Assembly (NCBI GenBank): GCA_008933805.1
Contig: WBUH01000019.1
Coordinates: 30,629-94,628, forward strand
Origin: Bacteroidota bacterium
GTDB lineage: Bacteria > Bacteroidota > Bacteroidia > UBA8524
Direction: 5' to 3'
Length of the DNA stretch: 64,000 nucleotides
The translations under genes were made by a program, and so were the position numbers. Of this stretch, positions 53,692-63,200 are shown in pieces (the stretch's first letter is position 1; each line of letters opens with the position of its first letter). Below the pieces are notes generated by a model. It ran no database searches, was not told the origin of the DNA, and saw nothing but the letters and a program-made list of their open reading frames with translations.

Positions 53692-56373
53692 TTATTTACC
53701 AATAAGGACAACTTTTTGGGTGCGGCTGTTATTGCCAATTTTTAAAGTCACGAAATATATTCCTGAAGGGTAATTTTCAAGATGAATTTGGGCTTCGTAC
53801 CTTCCTTCTTTTTGTTGTGGTAATCGTTCAGTCCCCATTGGCCTGCCTAACATATCCATTACTGAAATTTCTACATCTTGCGGGGTTTCACTTTCTACAG
53901 TGTACACCATGTTTGTTACTGATGTAGTAGGGTTTGGATATAGCGAAAATTCAAGTGTCTTTTCAGATTGTGTATGTTGGGGTTCACTCACATCGGGGTC
54001 TGTTTTAAATTTAGGATTGCTTGCGTTGTACACGTCAGTATTACAAAATGCTTTTACCTGAGTGGGGGGTACTTGCCCAAGATGTGTTAAGCGGCAAACC
54101 CCTTCGGGTTGGCTTCTGTTGATAAGGCGAAAATCATTGTGATTAATTGTTGTTGGCTCTTTTACTATAATTTCAGGGGCAAGAATGGTCATGTACCCCG
54201 CAGGCCAGTTAATATTATCTCCAATGATAGTAACCCTTTCCCAAACTTCCATATAATTGGAGGTAAATGTATAGTTATCATCTATCACAACATACTTTTC
54301 TAAATCGTTGCCATACAAATTATAGGCATACGTAGCCCCTACTACTTTATTGGTTTGAAAAGTAACATTTTGAACTTCCCTGTGAACTTTACCGTATTGG
54401 TTTTCTAAAAAGGTGTAGTTTACCATGATACGCAAACGAAGGTCGGGGTCGAGCTTATGCCTTTTCACTACTGGTAGTGCAAAATAGTTATAGGTTTTTT
54501 CGGTAAACTCATCCAGTTGCACCATTACTCCGTTAAAAAGCAAATCTTCAGCAGTAAGCAAAGGGTAATACGGTTGTATGCTGTCTTCAACAAAATCTAT
54601 TAAAAACTGGTAATTCTGCGGCATATTTACGTGTGCCACTAATTTTGAGTGTGTAAACTGTATGCTTGCGTGTATCTCGTCTTGGTATGCAGAGTCGTCT
54701 AAATAACCATGCAGGCAGTCTATAGGATAAAAATCTGTGATGTACCAATTCTCATCGAGTGAGTCCACATCTTCAATTTTGTTAAAGTTTCCTATCCTTT
54801 TCGCTTTTGATTTGAATTTACCCACAAGAGCCGCATGAAGGGTTGTTTTTGCAGTGTCAACCTGTGCCGCAGGATTAAACGCATACTTAAATGTTTTTAG
54901 CTCAAAATGGTTGCGTAATACTTCTTTTGAGTTCTTTGCACGGAAATAATTTTCTTCGGCATCGTAGGCGTTTATTTCAGGTTTTTGCAACACCCCAATT
55001 ACCCCCAATGCTTCATTGTAAGCAGGGTAGCGTGTCCAATCGTTGGCAGGTATGGCACTTTGGTATTGGCTGCTTTTACTGCCCGGCTGTTCCAATTCTA
55101 TTGCATCGGCAAGGTTATAATTGTTTGTTGTAACACTTCCCGTTAATTTAAGTTCCCCTTCTATGAAACTAATGTTAGGAATGGCAGGAGCTTGCGGGGT
55201 TATCATCCCCATAAGAAAATCAGCGGCTTTGCCCCCTAACCCCAACTCAATTTTCAGGGAGTCTTTTTTAGTAAAGGCTTGAAGTGCCGTGGGGTCAATC
55301 GCATTTATAAGGGTAGTTGCACCCGTAGAAATAATGCCGTCAACCAATGGATTAAACCCCGATAACCCTTTGGAAAGTAATTTACCAAATTGTTCGAGGG
55401 CTAATTTTTCATAGGGGTCTAACCCCGGCGGGGCTTTAAATTTGGTAACCAGTGCATCAATGTTATGGTAGGTTTGCATTCCTGCCACTGCACGTCCGCC
55501 GTTTTGGTTCAATCCTAACAGAAAGTCTTGGCCGTTTAGCAGTGGTGAAGTGCCGCTGCCATTCATCGGTACGCTGGTGGCAATTAGCCGCCCGTCCATG
55601 TTAACACTCGCATTGGTAAGGGTAATAAAATTAACGCGTATTTTAGACTCCGTATTGCACACGCAAGGGTCGTAGGCTAAGGTAAAATCGGCCACAAACC
55701 AAGAGCTTTGACCCGGATAATCGGAGGAACGGCTAAGAAGTGTGTAAGAAGTTTCGTCTAAAGTTTGGGCTGTATTATTATAATACCCAAATAAACCTGA
55801 GTATTTATAATCTTGGTTTGGTTTAATTAGTTCAAGCTGTGTGTTTATTTTTTGACTTTGGTCGTCTTTCAAGCAAGCAAGAACCCTAAATACTCCACTG
55901 TACCTGTTGTATAAAATAAAATACGGGTTTTTACGGTTTTGAAGTGTAGTGGCGTAGGTAGTTTCATCGGGCTGGTAGCCTAAATGGCGATGCAATAATT
56001 CCCATCCGTCTTCGGGTTTATAATCCAGCAAGCTGTCATTTCCCTGCTGAAAAACCGGCAGGCTAAAGTAGTTGATATGCGCAAGGTAACTTGCAGTAGT
56101 TTTAAAAGGGTTGGGTAGTAGCATGGGGCCGCCCGTTCCATCTGTATAGCCTCCAATGGGATGGTAAGCGGGATAGTCATTTGTACGCCAATCAAACTGG
56201 TTTAAAAACAGCGGGCGTTCAGTATTGGTGGCCTTACCGGGGTCGGGACCTGTATGGATTAGCCCGTTACAACACGGCAGTCCGTTATCGTTGCCAACGC
56301 AACCGTCTCCTTGTTGGGCATAGATATGGCTGGCGGTGATTATAACCACCAGCAGTATATATAATTTCTTCAT
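53692..56373 (-). CDS. Large T9SS-secreted protein of unknown function
   Basis: An 893-residue exported protein with signal peptide MKKLYILLVVIITASHIYAQ. It starts with a Cys-rich segment (GCVGNDNGLPCCNGLIH); the long middle region has beta-rich and helical parts (TKFKAPPGLDPYEKLALEQF, DEIHASIQFTHSKLVAHV), not recognised. A parallel-strand stretch near 730-790 (YVVIDDNYTFTSNYM, INWPAGYMTILAPEII) may be a beta-helix-like module. The C-terminus is a type A sorting domain (FSLYPNPTTSVTNM ... YPSGIYFVTLKIGNN). Third gene downstream of leader copy 2, 9 bp after the lipoprotein gene. Confidence 0.8.
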   Translation of the reverse strand: MKKLYILLVVIITASHIYAQQGDGCVGNDNGLPCCNGLIHTGPDPGKATNTERPLFLNQFDWRTNDYPAYHPIGGYTDGTGGPMLLPNPFKTTASYLAHINYFSLPVFQQGNDSLLDYKPEDGWELLHRHLGYQPDETTYATTLQNRKNPYFILYNRYSGVFRVLACLKDDQSQKINTQLELIKPNQDYKYSGLFGYYNNTAQTLDETSYTLLSRSSDYPGQSSWFVADFTLAYDPCVCNTESKIRVNFITLTNASVNMDGRLIATSVPMNGSGTSPLLNGQDFLLGLNQNGGRAVAGMQTYHNIDALVTKFKAPPGLDPYEKLALEQFGKLLSKGLSGFNPLVDGIISTGATTLINAIDPTALQAFTKKDSLKIELGLGGKAADFLMGMITPQAPAIPNISFIEGELKLTGSVTTNNYNLADAIELEQPGSKSSQYQSAIPANDWTRYPAYNEALGVIGVLQKPEINAYDAEENYFRAKNSKEVLRNHFELKTFKYAFNPAAQVDTAKTTLHAALVGKFKSKAKRIGNFNKIEDVDSLDENWYITDFYPIDCLHGYLDDSAYQDEIHASIQFTHSKLVAHVNMPQNYQFLIDFVEDSIQPYYPLLTAEDLLFNGVMVQLDEFTEKTYNYFALPVVKRHKLDPDLRLRIMVNYTFLENQYGKVHREVQNVTFQTNKVVGATYAYNLYGNDLEKYVVIDDNYTFTSNYMEVWERVTIIGDNINWPAGYMTILAPEIIVKEPTTINHNDFRLINRSQPEGVCRLTHLGQVPPTQVKAFCNTDVYNASNPKFKTDPDVSEPQHTQSEKTLEFSLYPNPTTSVTNMVYTVESETPQDVEISVMDMLGRPMGTERLPQQKEGRYEAQIHLENYPSGIYFVTLKIGNNSRTQKVVLIGK

Positions 56374-56382
56374 TGTGTGATT

Positions 56383-57174
56383 TTAGTTTATCCTTTTTCC
56401 TAAAAAGGTTTTGTCAACTTGACTTTTAATATCTGTTAGGTCTTTTAAATAAGAATAATCAATGCGTATATGTCCCATAAAAGCGGAATCCACCCGTACC
56501 CTTCCCCAAGCCCCATGACAAAAGCCATCCTGACTCAAAAAAGTATATTGCTTATAACCCACAGACTCTGAACCAGAAACATTAATTTTATTATCCGCAC
56601 AGGTGCTAATGTTCATCAGGCCACTAATGGTTGTTTTTTCATGAGGGGGATTCATAGAATATTCGGGAATGTAGATACAAACAGTAAAGGTATCTGCTGC
56701 ATTGTTGGTATGATAACCTTGATAGTAGCCAGCTACTTTAGAATTTTCATACCCATCAATCACAAAAATATTGCGGGTTTGAGCCACCACACTGTCTGTT
56801 GGAAAACAACCGAAGTCGGTTTTGCGCTTTACCTTCAACGTAATGGGAATACGGACACCAACAGGGAAATTTTTGCGGGTAAAACTTCGGGTAGTTATGG
56901 TTTCTGACCCAACTGTCCATTCGTATTCTACATTTTCCTCTTTTGCACGAAAAAAAACATCGCTGGATGCTAATGTATCCGTACTGTAAGGTATCCAATT
57001 GTCGGGGAAAATGCTCACCTCAAAAGTTTCAAAATCTGCTGTTAGTGGTTGTTTACCGTAGCAGGGGTCATAGTTCTCGCAGTCAGGATTTGAACGGTCG
57101 TGACATTCCTTCTTACAGCTTTCAGCCGTAAGTATCAAACCAGCACAGATTAATATAAACAGTAGGAAACGCAT
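56383..57174 (-). CDS. Lipoprotein of the copy 2 cassette
   Basis: A 263-residue lipoprotein (MRFLLFILICAGLILTAE, lipobox Cys in TAESC). The mature N-terminus has paired Cys (KKECHDRSNPDCENYDPC). The body has the same two-domain order as the lipoprotein at 38775: YEWTVGS, FGCFPTD, then a sandwich beginning VAGYYQG and ending FLGKRIN. The lipid anchor should place it on a membrane facing the periplasm or the surface. It lies between the tail-fibre-like gene and the large T9SS gene with gaps of 21 and 9 bp, so all three form one transcription unit under leader copy 2. Confidence 0.75.
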   Translation of the reverse strand: MRFLLFILICAGLILTAESCKKECHDRSNPDCENYDPCYGKQPLTADFETFEVSIFPDNWIPYSTDTLASSDVFFRAKEENVEYEWTVGSETITTRSFTRKNFPVGVRIPITLKVKRKTDFGCFPTDSVVAQTRNIFVIDGYENSKVAGYYQGYHTNNAADTFTVCIYIPEYSMNPPHEKTTISGLMNISTCADNKINVSGSESVGYKQYTFLSQDGFCHGAWGRVRVDSAFMGHIRIDYSYLKDLTDIKSQVDKTFLGKRIN

Positions 57175-57195
57175 TGATGTAGATTTATTTCAAAG

Positions 57196-57993
57196 TTATT
57201 CTTTTTCTTTTAAAAGTCCTTCCACTGCTTTTTGAAGTTCGCCATTCTTACGTTTCAACTCTTCAATCTGTTTTTGTTGCTCAATGATGTAAAGGGTTAG
57301 TTCTTCTACCTTTTTTACCAATGTGGTGCTTATTCCAGTTAATGAAAGCCCGTCAGTTTCTACCTCACTGGCAGAAGGTATTTCAGGCAAATGTCCCAAA
57401 CTGTCAATTTCAGCTTCAAGTACTGATAGTGGTTTTAACTTGTAAGTAGGTGCAAACACATAATCAGGCCATATAACGCTTGTTAACGTTGCGCGTATTT
57501 CATTTTTAGCAATGATGCTTCCATTTACCGCCAATTTATACCCAAAGGTATTATCAGTGCCAATACCGATATTGCCGTCATTACGAATAGAAATACCCCT
57601 GTTCCATTGTACAGAGTCGTAGCAAACTCCTAATTGGCTGGTTTGGATACGCATTACATTGGCAGGGCCGTCTTGGAAAATACGGGCACTCCATAGTGGT
57701 ACAGGGCTACCTAACGGGGGCATAATACCCACAGGGCGGTTAAATACCCGCGAACGGCCAAAAACAACACTATCGGGATAACAGTTCCAGCAAATAGAAC
57801 CGTCGTTTAAGCCTGAGCCGCCAATCATAATTTTACTGTTAGTGCCAAAGCCCGCCTGTTGGTTAAATAAAATTCCATTAACATCACAGCGTTGAGCTTT
57901 GATTGAAATTACTGATAGAAGGAATGCCGAAGCAAAGATGATTTTACCTGCAAAGGTTTTAATAGATGAATTGTGTTTAGTTACTTTTTTCAT
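57196..57993 (-). CDS. Secreted tail-fibre-like protein with C-terminal coiled coil
   Basis: A 265-residue exported protein. Start taken at ATG 57993 (MKKVTKHNSS), which gives a signal peptide ending ISIKAQ; an ATG at 58032 would add 13 residues. Residues 30-150 look like a beta-structured repeat domain (SVVFGRSRVFNRPVGI, GISIRNDGNIGIGTDN). The C-terminal segment WPDYVFAPTYKLKPLSVLEA, then GHLPEIPSASEVETDGLSL and a coiled coil (LYIIEQQKQIEELKRKN) is the Bacteroidota tail-fibre/S74-like signature, which suggests trimerisation. First gene after leader copy 2. It has no T9SS sorting motif. Confidence 0.8.
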   Translation of the reverse strand: MKKVTKHNSSIKTFAGKIIFASAFLLSVISIKAQRCDVNGILFNQQAGFGTNSKIMIGGSGLNDGSICWNCYPDSVVFGRSRVFNRPVGIMPPLGSPVPLWSARIFQDGPANVMRIQTSQLGVCYDSVQWNRGISIRNDGNIGIGTDNTFGYKLAVNGSIIAKNEIRATLTSVIWPDYVFAPTYKLKPLSVLEAEIDSLGHLPEIPSASEVETDGLSLTGISTTLVKKVEELTLYIIEQQKQIEELKRKNGELQKAVEGLLKEKE

Positions 57994-58463
57994 AATAGAA
58001 ATACATATAATATTTGGGTTTAACTTTTTCATGCAATTTCTTTAGGGCAATGCTATGTGATTAGGTTGAATAATTTATATAGCTATATTCCTACTTTTAT
58101 TACTTTATAATCTTTGTTTAAACTTACAAATGAATGGTTCTCGAAAATATATGATAGTATTTTCCTGCCATTGGTAAAAATCGCAACTGCTATTATTAAT
58201 TTTACGGAAAACTGCAAACTGATACTTTTCATTGGGTTATTGTTAAAAACTCAAAACGGGCGTGTACCCTTGCTAATTGTGTACAGAGGTTCGGCGAAGA
58301 ACCCACACAGCACAAAAGCATAGAGCAGCACGCCCTTTTTAAGGGCGTGTACTCTGATACCAGTTCGCTGTGTTGAAATTTTCGCCGATTTCTGTACGAA
58401 CTATTATCAGGACACGTTATATGTTATCCTTATAGTCTAAGTTTCGATGTTTCTATTTACCTA

Positions 58464-58494
58464 CAAATGTAGCGAACAACACTCCGTTGCACAA
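58464..58494 (-). promoter_or_regulatory. Bacteroidota-type promoter of leader copy 2
   Basis: On the minus strand TTG (58492-58494), a 20-bp spacer and TACATTTG (58464-58471) form a -33/-7 pair. Spacing is identical to the copy 1 promoter, while the -7 sequence differs only in its variable bases. Confidence 0.6.
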
Positions 58495-58500
58495 TACCCA

Positions 58501-58514
58501 ACAACACGTTGTTT
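58501..58514. promoter_or_regulatory. Candidate operator AACAA-N4-TTGTT, leader copy 2
   Basis: The same inverted repeat as at 1415-1428, again just upstream of the -33 region. The flanking bases on the coding side (GTTTCTAAAAACAACGTG) are identical in both copies. Confidence 0.4.
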
Positions 58515-58671
58515 TTAGAAACATACTGCTAATATGCCTGTATAAAGAACGCTTTATGGTAGAGAGACAAACAGGCTTAAAAATGCAGCATTGCAAAATT
58601 ATTTTTATACCAAAGAAATTAATACAGTGAAAACACCCATTATTAAGTATAAAAGATTAGACAATATAAAA

Positions 58672-58693
58672 AAGGCTGCATCCCTGCGGCCTT
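58672..58693 (-). terminator. Distal terminator hairpin of the right-hand block
   Basis: AAGGCTGCA pairs with TGCGGCCTT (one G-T pair) around TCCC. On the minus strand the stem is followed by six Ts. It shares nearly the same stem and loop with the hairpin at 58830-58847, so the two act in tandem. Between them, 58694-58829 shows no gene, only a small GGGTG-AAAC-CACCC hairpin at 58797-58810. Confidence 0.7.
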
Positions 58694-58829
58694 CGTGGAA
58701 ACTTGATTATATATCTTGGGACAGATAATTTATCAAATCAATGTTTTAAAATAATACACACAGGACAAAAATAATTGACTGTAACAATTGCCGCAAGGGT
58801 GAAACCACCCATTTTTATAAAAAGCAAAA

Positions 58830-58847
58830 GCCGCATCCCTGCGGCCT
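58830..58847 (-). terminator. Proximal terminator hairpin of the right-hand block
   Basis: GCCGCA pairs with TGCGGC around TCCC; on the minus strand it continues into TTTTGCTTTTT. It lies about 47 bp after the stop codon of the RecA-like ATPase gene at 58894. Confidence 0.7.
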
Positions 58848-58893
58848 GTCGATTGCAATTTTCCTTAAACAAGGAAAGCAAATATACTTACTT

Positions 58894-59649
58894 CTATTCT
58901 ACGAGCCGTTTTTGACTGACGTTATACAGCAACCCTGTTTGCCCGTATCGGTTTTTGGTACATTCGGCGTAGTTATTAATAAAATTATTGTCCACTTTGT
59001 GAACTATGATGTTTATTCCGGCATCGTAAAGGGGTTTAGTGCCTCCCCGTATTTTGCCCCCACTGGTGCGTTGAAAAATCACAATAAAAATGGTATCAGG
59101 AAAATCCTTCCTCAGCTTATCAAACTCTGAACTATCCACATCGAGTTTTGTCCAACTGTCGATAATAATCACATCAAACACCTTTGCCTTTTCCCGAACG
59201 TCTTTTAGTGAGTTTTCCTCACTCACAAACAATCGTTCACGGTTGGCAGGTTTTAGGTACTTATCGCGGTTGGTCATTACGATATTTGAGTTCGCCCCGA
59301 TTTCTAAGGAGTAAAACCCGATTTTCATTCCCAAATCCGCAAACCCATCGGCCAACTGAAACGCAAATTGTGTTTTGCCTGCGCCTTGGTCGCCTTCTAA
59401 GGTAATAGCCAGCTTGTACCGCTCCAAATCCCCTAAGAGCTTGCCAATGTCCCCTTTCAACCGAAAGGTATCCTGTGCTGCTTTAACCTCATTAATCGGG
59501 GTAAACCCCGATAGGACTGATTTTCTTAAGGGCGGCCTTTCGGATATTTCCGCTGTTGCGCCAGCCGCCCTACCTACTTTTTTGGCTTTAACCCCGATAA
59601 ATATTGCACTTGTAATCTTGGCTTGGCATTTTTCACCGCCTCCTTGCAT
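58894..59649 (-). CDS. RecA/DnaB-like P-loop ATPase, possibly made by -1 frameshift
   Basis: A 251-residue P-loop ATPase. Walker A is EGDQGAGKTQFAF at about residues 86-98 and Walker B FDVIIIDSWTK near 160; the SLEIGANS segment and the RTSGGKIRGG loop resemble RadA/DnaB/Sak4-like RecA-fold proteins of phages and elements. The ATG at 59649 lies inside the previous gene (76-bp overlap) and gives an N-terminus of about 25 residues in the wrong frame of that gene. A programmed -1 shift at 59577-59583 would instead fuse this frame to the Lys-rich protein. Role probably in element DNA replication or recombination. Confidence 0.75.
   Translation of the reverse strand: MQGGGEKCQAKITSAIFIGVKAKKVGRAAGATAEISERPPLRKSVLSGFTPINEVKAAQDTFRLKGDIGKLLGDLERYKLAITLEGDQGAGKTQFAFQLADGFADLGMKIGFYSLEIGANSNIVMTNRDKYLKPANRERLFVSEENSLKDVREKAKVFDVIIIDSWTKLDVDSSEFDKLRKDFPDTIFIVIFQRTSGGKIRGGTKPLYDAGINIIVHKVDNNFINNYAECTKNRYGQTGLLYNVSQKRLVE
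59529..59583 (-). promoter_or_regulatory. Predicted programmed -1 ribosomal frameshift signal
   Basis: On the minus strand the zero frame reads CCA AAA AAG TAG: the heptamer A AAA AAG (59577-59583), the slippery sequence of E. coli dnaX, directly before a stop. After a 5-nt spacer comes an 8-bp GC-rich stem, AGGGCGGC with GCCGCCCT (59564-59571 with 59529-59536), enclosing a smaller CGGA-AATA-TCCG hairpin. Slipping back one base continues into the ATPase frame and yields a fusion of about 466 residues. Confidence 0.65.
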
Positions 59650-60293
59650 TGCTTTAACAAATCGTCAGCGATATTGATGTTGCGTATCAGCTCCACATTA
59701 CCCGCCAAACCTGCCAATGCTGTTTTCATACGTTGGGCAATTGTGCTAAGTATGGACTTTTGAGGAGGGACGTTGGTATTGGTTTTAGCCGATTCTATCC
59801 TTTTTAAAAAGTTACGGATGGATGTTACTTTGCGGTCTTTGCCTTTCATGGCGATAAAAGACTTTATCAGTTGCAGTTCGAGGCTGTATTTCTTAACGTT
59901 CACAAGGGCTTTGGGGGCTTTTTCTTTGATTACTTTGATTTTGGTTTTCACTTTTGCCTTTACCGCCTTTTTAGGCTTTTTGGCTTTGGCGGCAACCTTC
60001 TTAGTTTTTCGGGGTGCGGGTGTTTTCTTTTTAGGAGGGGCGGGAGCTTTGCGTTTAGTAATCGGTGCTTTGCCTTTGGCCTGTTTCTTTGGGGGTGTCT
60101 TTTTCTGTGCAGGTTGGTTATGCGTTCTTATAATCTCCTTTATCAGTTTGTCGGCACTCTCCTTTACTTTGGGCATTTCGTTATAAAACTCTTGGTAAAG
60201 GGCAAGGTTATCCTTTTGGCGGCGGAAAACTTCGGGTAAGAGTTCCCAATTAATCGGTGCGGTAGTTAAGGTTTGGGGGGTTATCTGTATCAT
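59574..60293 (-). CDS. Lys/Ala/Pro-rich basic protein
   Basis: A 239-residue protein. Residues 1-58 are mixed helical (LALYQEFYNEMPKVKESADK). Residues 60-130 are an extreme Lys/Pro/Ala stretch (APAPPKKKTPAPRKTKKVAA) like histone H1 or nucleoid-binding tails. The rest is helical and basic (KSILSTIAQRMKTALAGLAG). It probably binds nucleic acid. The gene starts 1 bp after the helicase stop and ends at the predicted frameshift signal, which can join it to the ATPase. No family recognised. Confidence 0.7.
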   Translation of the reverse strand: MIQITPQTLTTAPINWELLPEVFRRQKDNLALYQEFYNEMPKVKESADKLIKEIIRTHNQPAQKKTPPKKQAKGKAPITKRKAPAPPKKKTPAPRKTKKVAAKAKKPKKAVKAKVKTKIKVIKEKAPKALVNVKKYSLELQLIKSFIAMKGKDRKVTSIRNFLKRIESAKTNTNVPPQKSILSTIAQRMKTALAGLAGNVELIRNINIADDLLKQCKEAVKNAKPRLQVQYLSGLKPKK

Positions 60294-60294
60294 A

Positions 60295-63200
60295 CTATGC
60301 TAATTTTAAAAAGATAAATTCAAGTTCAAGGGCGGCAGCTTCTGCCAATGCGCGGCGTTTCCGACGTTCCCTGTCAGGGTCAGCTTTGGGTTCAGTTCCG
60401 GGGGAAGGAATAATGCAACTGCCGTTGTCCACTTGGTTAAAGGAGTAGGCTAATAAATGGTTTAAACTTTTAAAGTCTTCGGCGGCATGGGTGGCCACCC
60501 GTCCGCTTATTTTCAGCTTCTCTTTTTTGAGCAGGATTTCTTGGGTGATGCGTTCGGTGTTTTCTTTACTTAAAATACCCGCATATACCTCTTCGGCTTG
60601 GTTCTGTTCTGTTACCAACTGGTTTTTCACCGCCTCAAAATCCGTGTCCATCGAATAGCCTTTGGCCTCAAATACGGTACGTTGTGCTTTGGCAATCGCC
60701 CCTGTATAGGCTTTATACCTTGCAAACTCCGTATAACCCCTGTCGGTTATCCTGCGCAGGGTAAACACCGAAGCGGCTATTTTACGTTGCAGTGCAATGA
60801 GTGCCTTGTCCTCTTGGGGCAGGGAGGTTTTGTAGGTTTGTATTTCCTTTATCAGTTCGGTTGCTTTTTCGGCTACCTTCAGCATCCCCTCGCGGGTGGT
60901 CTGAAAGGAATAGGTGTAGTCCGAGGGGTTGCGCACTAAATCGGTTAAAGCGTTCAGCCACATATCGGGGTATTTTTGGCATTCCGCCCTGAATTGGATT
61001 AGCCCCGCACGGTCGGTTTCGATGTTGTCAACGGTTTGGATTTGGGATTTTATTACCTGTATTTTCTTATGCACATCCGTTAGTTCACGTTCCCTTACGA
61101 TTTTGACCAGTTCGTCAATATTGGTATAAAGGGCGAATTTTACCTCTTCGGTGTCCAAGCTGTCCACGTCCAACACGTTGCCCCGGTCGCTTCTGTACCA
61201 TATATCGTTAATGCGGTGGGTTTTCTCCTCTAACTTCTGAAAGACAAACACGTCCATAGAGTCCTGCACTAAAGGCATTACCACCCTTACATAGCCGTAT
61301 TCATTACCCTGCCGCCATATACGGCCTTCCAACTGTTTGGCATCGGTAGGGTTCCAATCGGGGTAACAGTTGTAAAGGACAGTCCCCTTGCGTTGCAGGT
61401 CTATGCCTTCGCGGATAGAGGCCGTTCCGATTACGACCTTTACAATCCCTTCTAAGAAGGCATCTTTGATAAGTTCCCTGCGGGTTTGCGATACTTCGGA
61501 GGTCAGCACCTCCACTTCGCAAAGGGTAGCTTTTTTATACGTTACCGACCGTTTAAACCCAACGTTGTCAATCAGGTAATCAACGATGTACTGAAAGTAA
61601 TCCTTGCCACGGTTTAAGTAGATAACCTGTCCCGAAACGGGTTCGCCGCGTTTTTCGTGCCATTCTTTGACCGAACGGATGCACTCGACGGTGTACTTAA
61701 TCTTGGGGCTGCTGTCTATAAAATCTTGGGGAGTGGCGGGGTAGGTTTTCGTATAAAGAAAAGGGGAAAGCGCATTGTCTAAGCTCCAGCCCAAACAGCG
61801 CATAATGGCCTTAATTTTCTCAAACCGTGTAAAATTATCGGGATAGGCGTTAATATTCGCTTGGTTGATATACTGCTCCTCGGTCATTTGCAGGTAAGTA
61901 ACCAGTTGCTCATCGGGGGGCAGTTTTACCGCCAGCCCTGTTTTGGGGTCGGTTTTGGTGGTACGGGGTAGATTGATTTTACAAGGGCGTTTCACCCCTG
62001 CCTCTTCCCCTGTTTTATAGCTGATATGGTTGTATATCAGCCGTTGCAACACCAATCGGTTATTAAAAGACTTTACCACGTGCTTTTTTTCAATGTCGCC
62101 CTGATAGGTCATTGTAAACTCAAACGACTGGTGGATAAACGTCTCCATAAAGTCATACAGGTTGGTTACCCCGTACTTTTTCATGTTATCGTACCCCACC
62201 ATTGCCAGCATCGAATAAATTTCAAGGGGGTTGTTGGTAAAGGGTGTGGCGGTGAGCATCATTACATTCGCCCCGTAGGTACGCTGTATGTAGTTGTTAA
62301 TGAAAAACATCTTTTGCGCCCTTGCGCTCAAGCCACCGTCTATTTTAAACCGCTTGCTGCCCTTTTCATCGGGCGGTACGTAGGCAAACACGTTTTTATA
62401 GTTGTGGGCTTCGTCCACGCATACAAAATCAAACCCCAAATCATCCACGTTAACAACGGTTTGTTTGTTAGAACCGCCGACAAGCTCCTCCAGTGATAAA
62501 GTCAGCTTGGCCGTGTCGCGTTTGGTTTTTTTGCCCTCGTCGGATTGCATCAGGATGTGGGACAATTCGTCAAAAAGGCCGTCCATCAGTTTTTGTGAAA
62601 ACCCCAAACGCATAAACCCTTCGTAGGTCAATACGGTAATGGAGTTTTCGGCCACCTTCTTTTTAAGTACGGCAGGGTTGACCGATTGGGCGTTGAGGTT
62701 GTACCATGCGTTTACCGTGTACCCCGTCCCTGAAAGTACCCCTGCGATAAACTGCCCTGTGGCAGTATCGGTGTAGCCGAACAACTCTTTTACCCATTTG
62801 TTGTAGGTAGGGTTGGGTACTACAATAAGGGGGCGTTTGCATTTACCGCTGTACAGGGCATTGGCAATATTGATAATAGCGGTCATGGTTTTACCCACCC
62901 CTACGTCATAGGCAATAATACCCGACCCTACGGCGGTCATAAATGCGATGCCTTCGCGCTGTATGGGGGTAATGGACAAGGGGGCGGTTTTAAACAGGGC
63001 AGAACAGGTGAACCCGACGGGGATGCGTTGGTACTGTACCGAACTTTGCCCGTTGTATTGTCTGTTCCACGTAAAATCAAGTTTTACTTTGTCTTCGTCA
63101 CTCAAGGCTTCGTACAAAAAGCGGGAAAACAGGGCTTCGCCTTCTTTGGGCGCATACTGTTCTATCAGTTCCCGTGCTTCTTCGGTATTTTCTTTAGTAA

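Larger units (their letters stand above)
58242..58554 (-). ncRNA. Duplicated promoter and structured leader element, copy 2
   Basis: On the minus strand this is the partner of 1373-1705. Helices, given by plus coordinates: 58392-58397 with 58281-58286 (GTACAG/CTGTAC, where copy 1 has GTTAGG/CCTAAC); 58381-58388 with 58291-58298 (invariant TCGGCGAA/TTCGCCGA); 58367-58373 with 58305-58311 (ACACAGC/GCTGTGT); 58343-58349 with 58329-58335 (CACGCCC/GGGCGTG). A second CACGCCC, at 58258-58264, lies in a weaker terminal hairpin followed by GTTTTGAGTTTTT. All strands that differ from copy 1 change in pairs. The leader ends about 250 bp before the tail-fibre-like gene. The remaining 57994-58241 and 58555-58671 hold no gene that I can support. 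Confidence 0.7.

Noticed and set aside
58114..58323. 69-residue plus-strand reading frame in the upstream region of the copy 2 cassette
   Set aside because: It runs across part of leader copy 2 in the antisense direction, has no recognisable domain and no counterpart in copy 1.
62026..62496. 156-residue plus-strand reading frame inside the helicase
   Set aside because: It lies wholly antisense to conserved helicase motifs.
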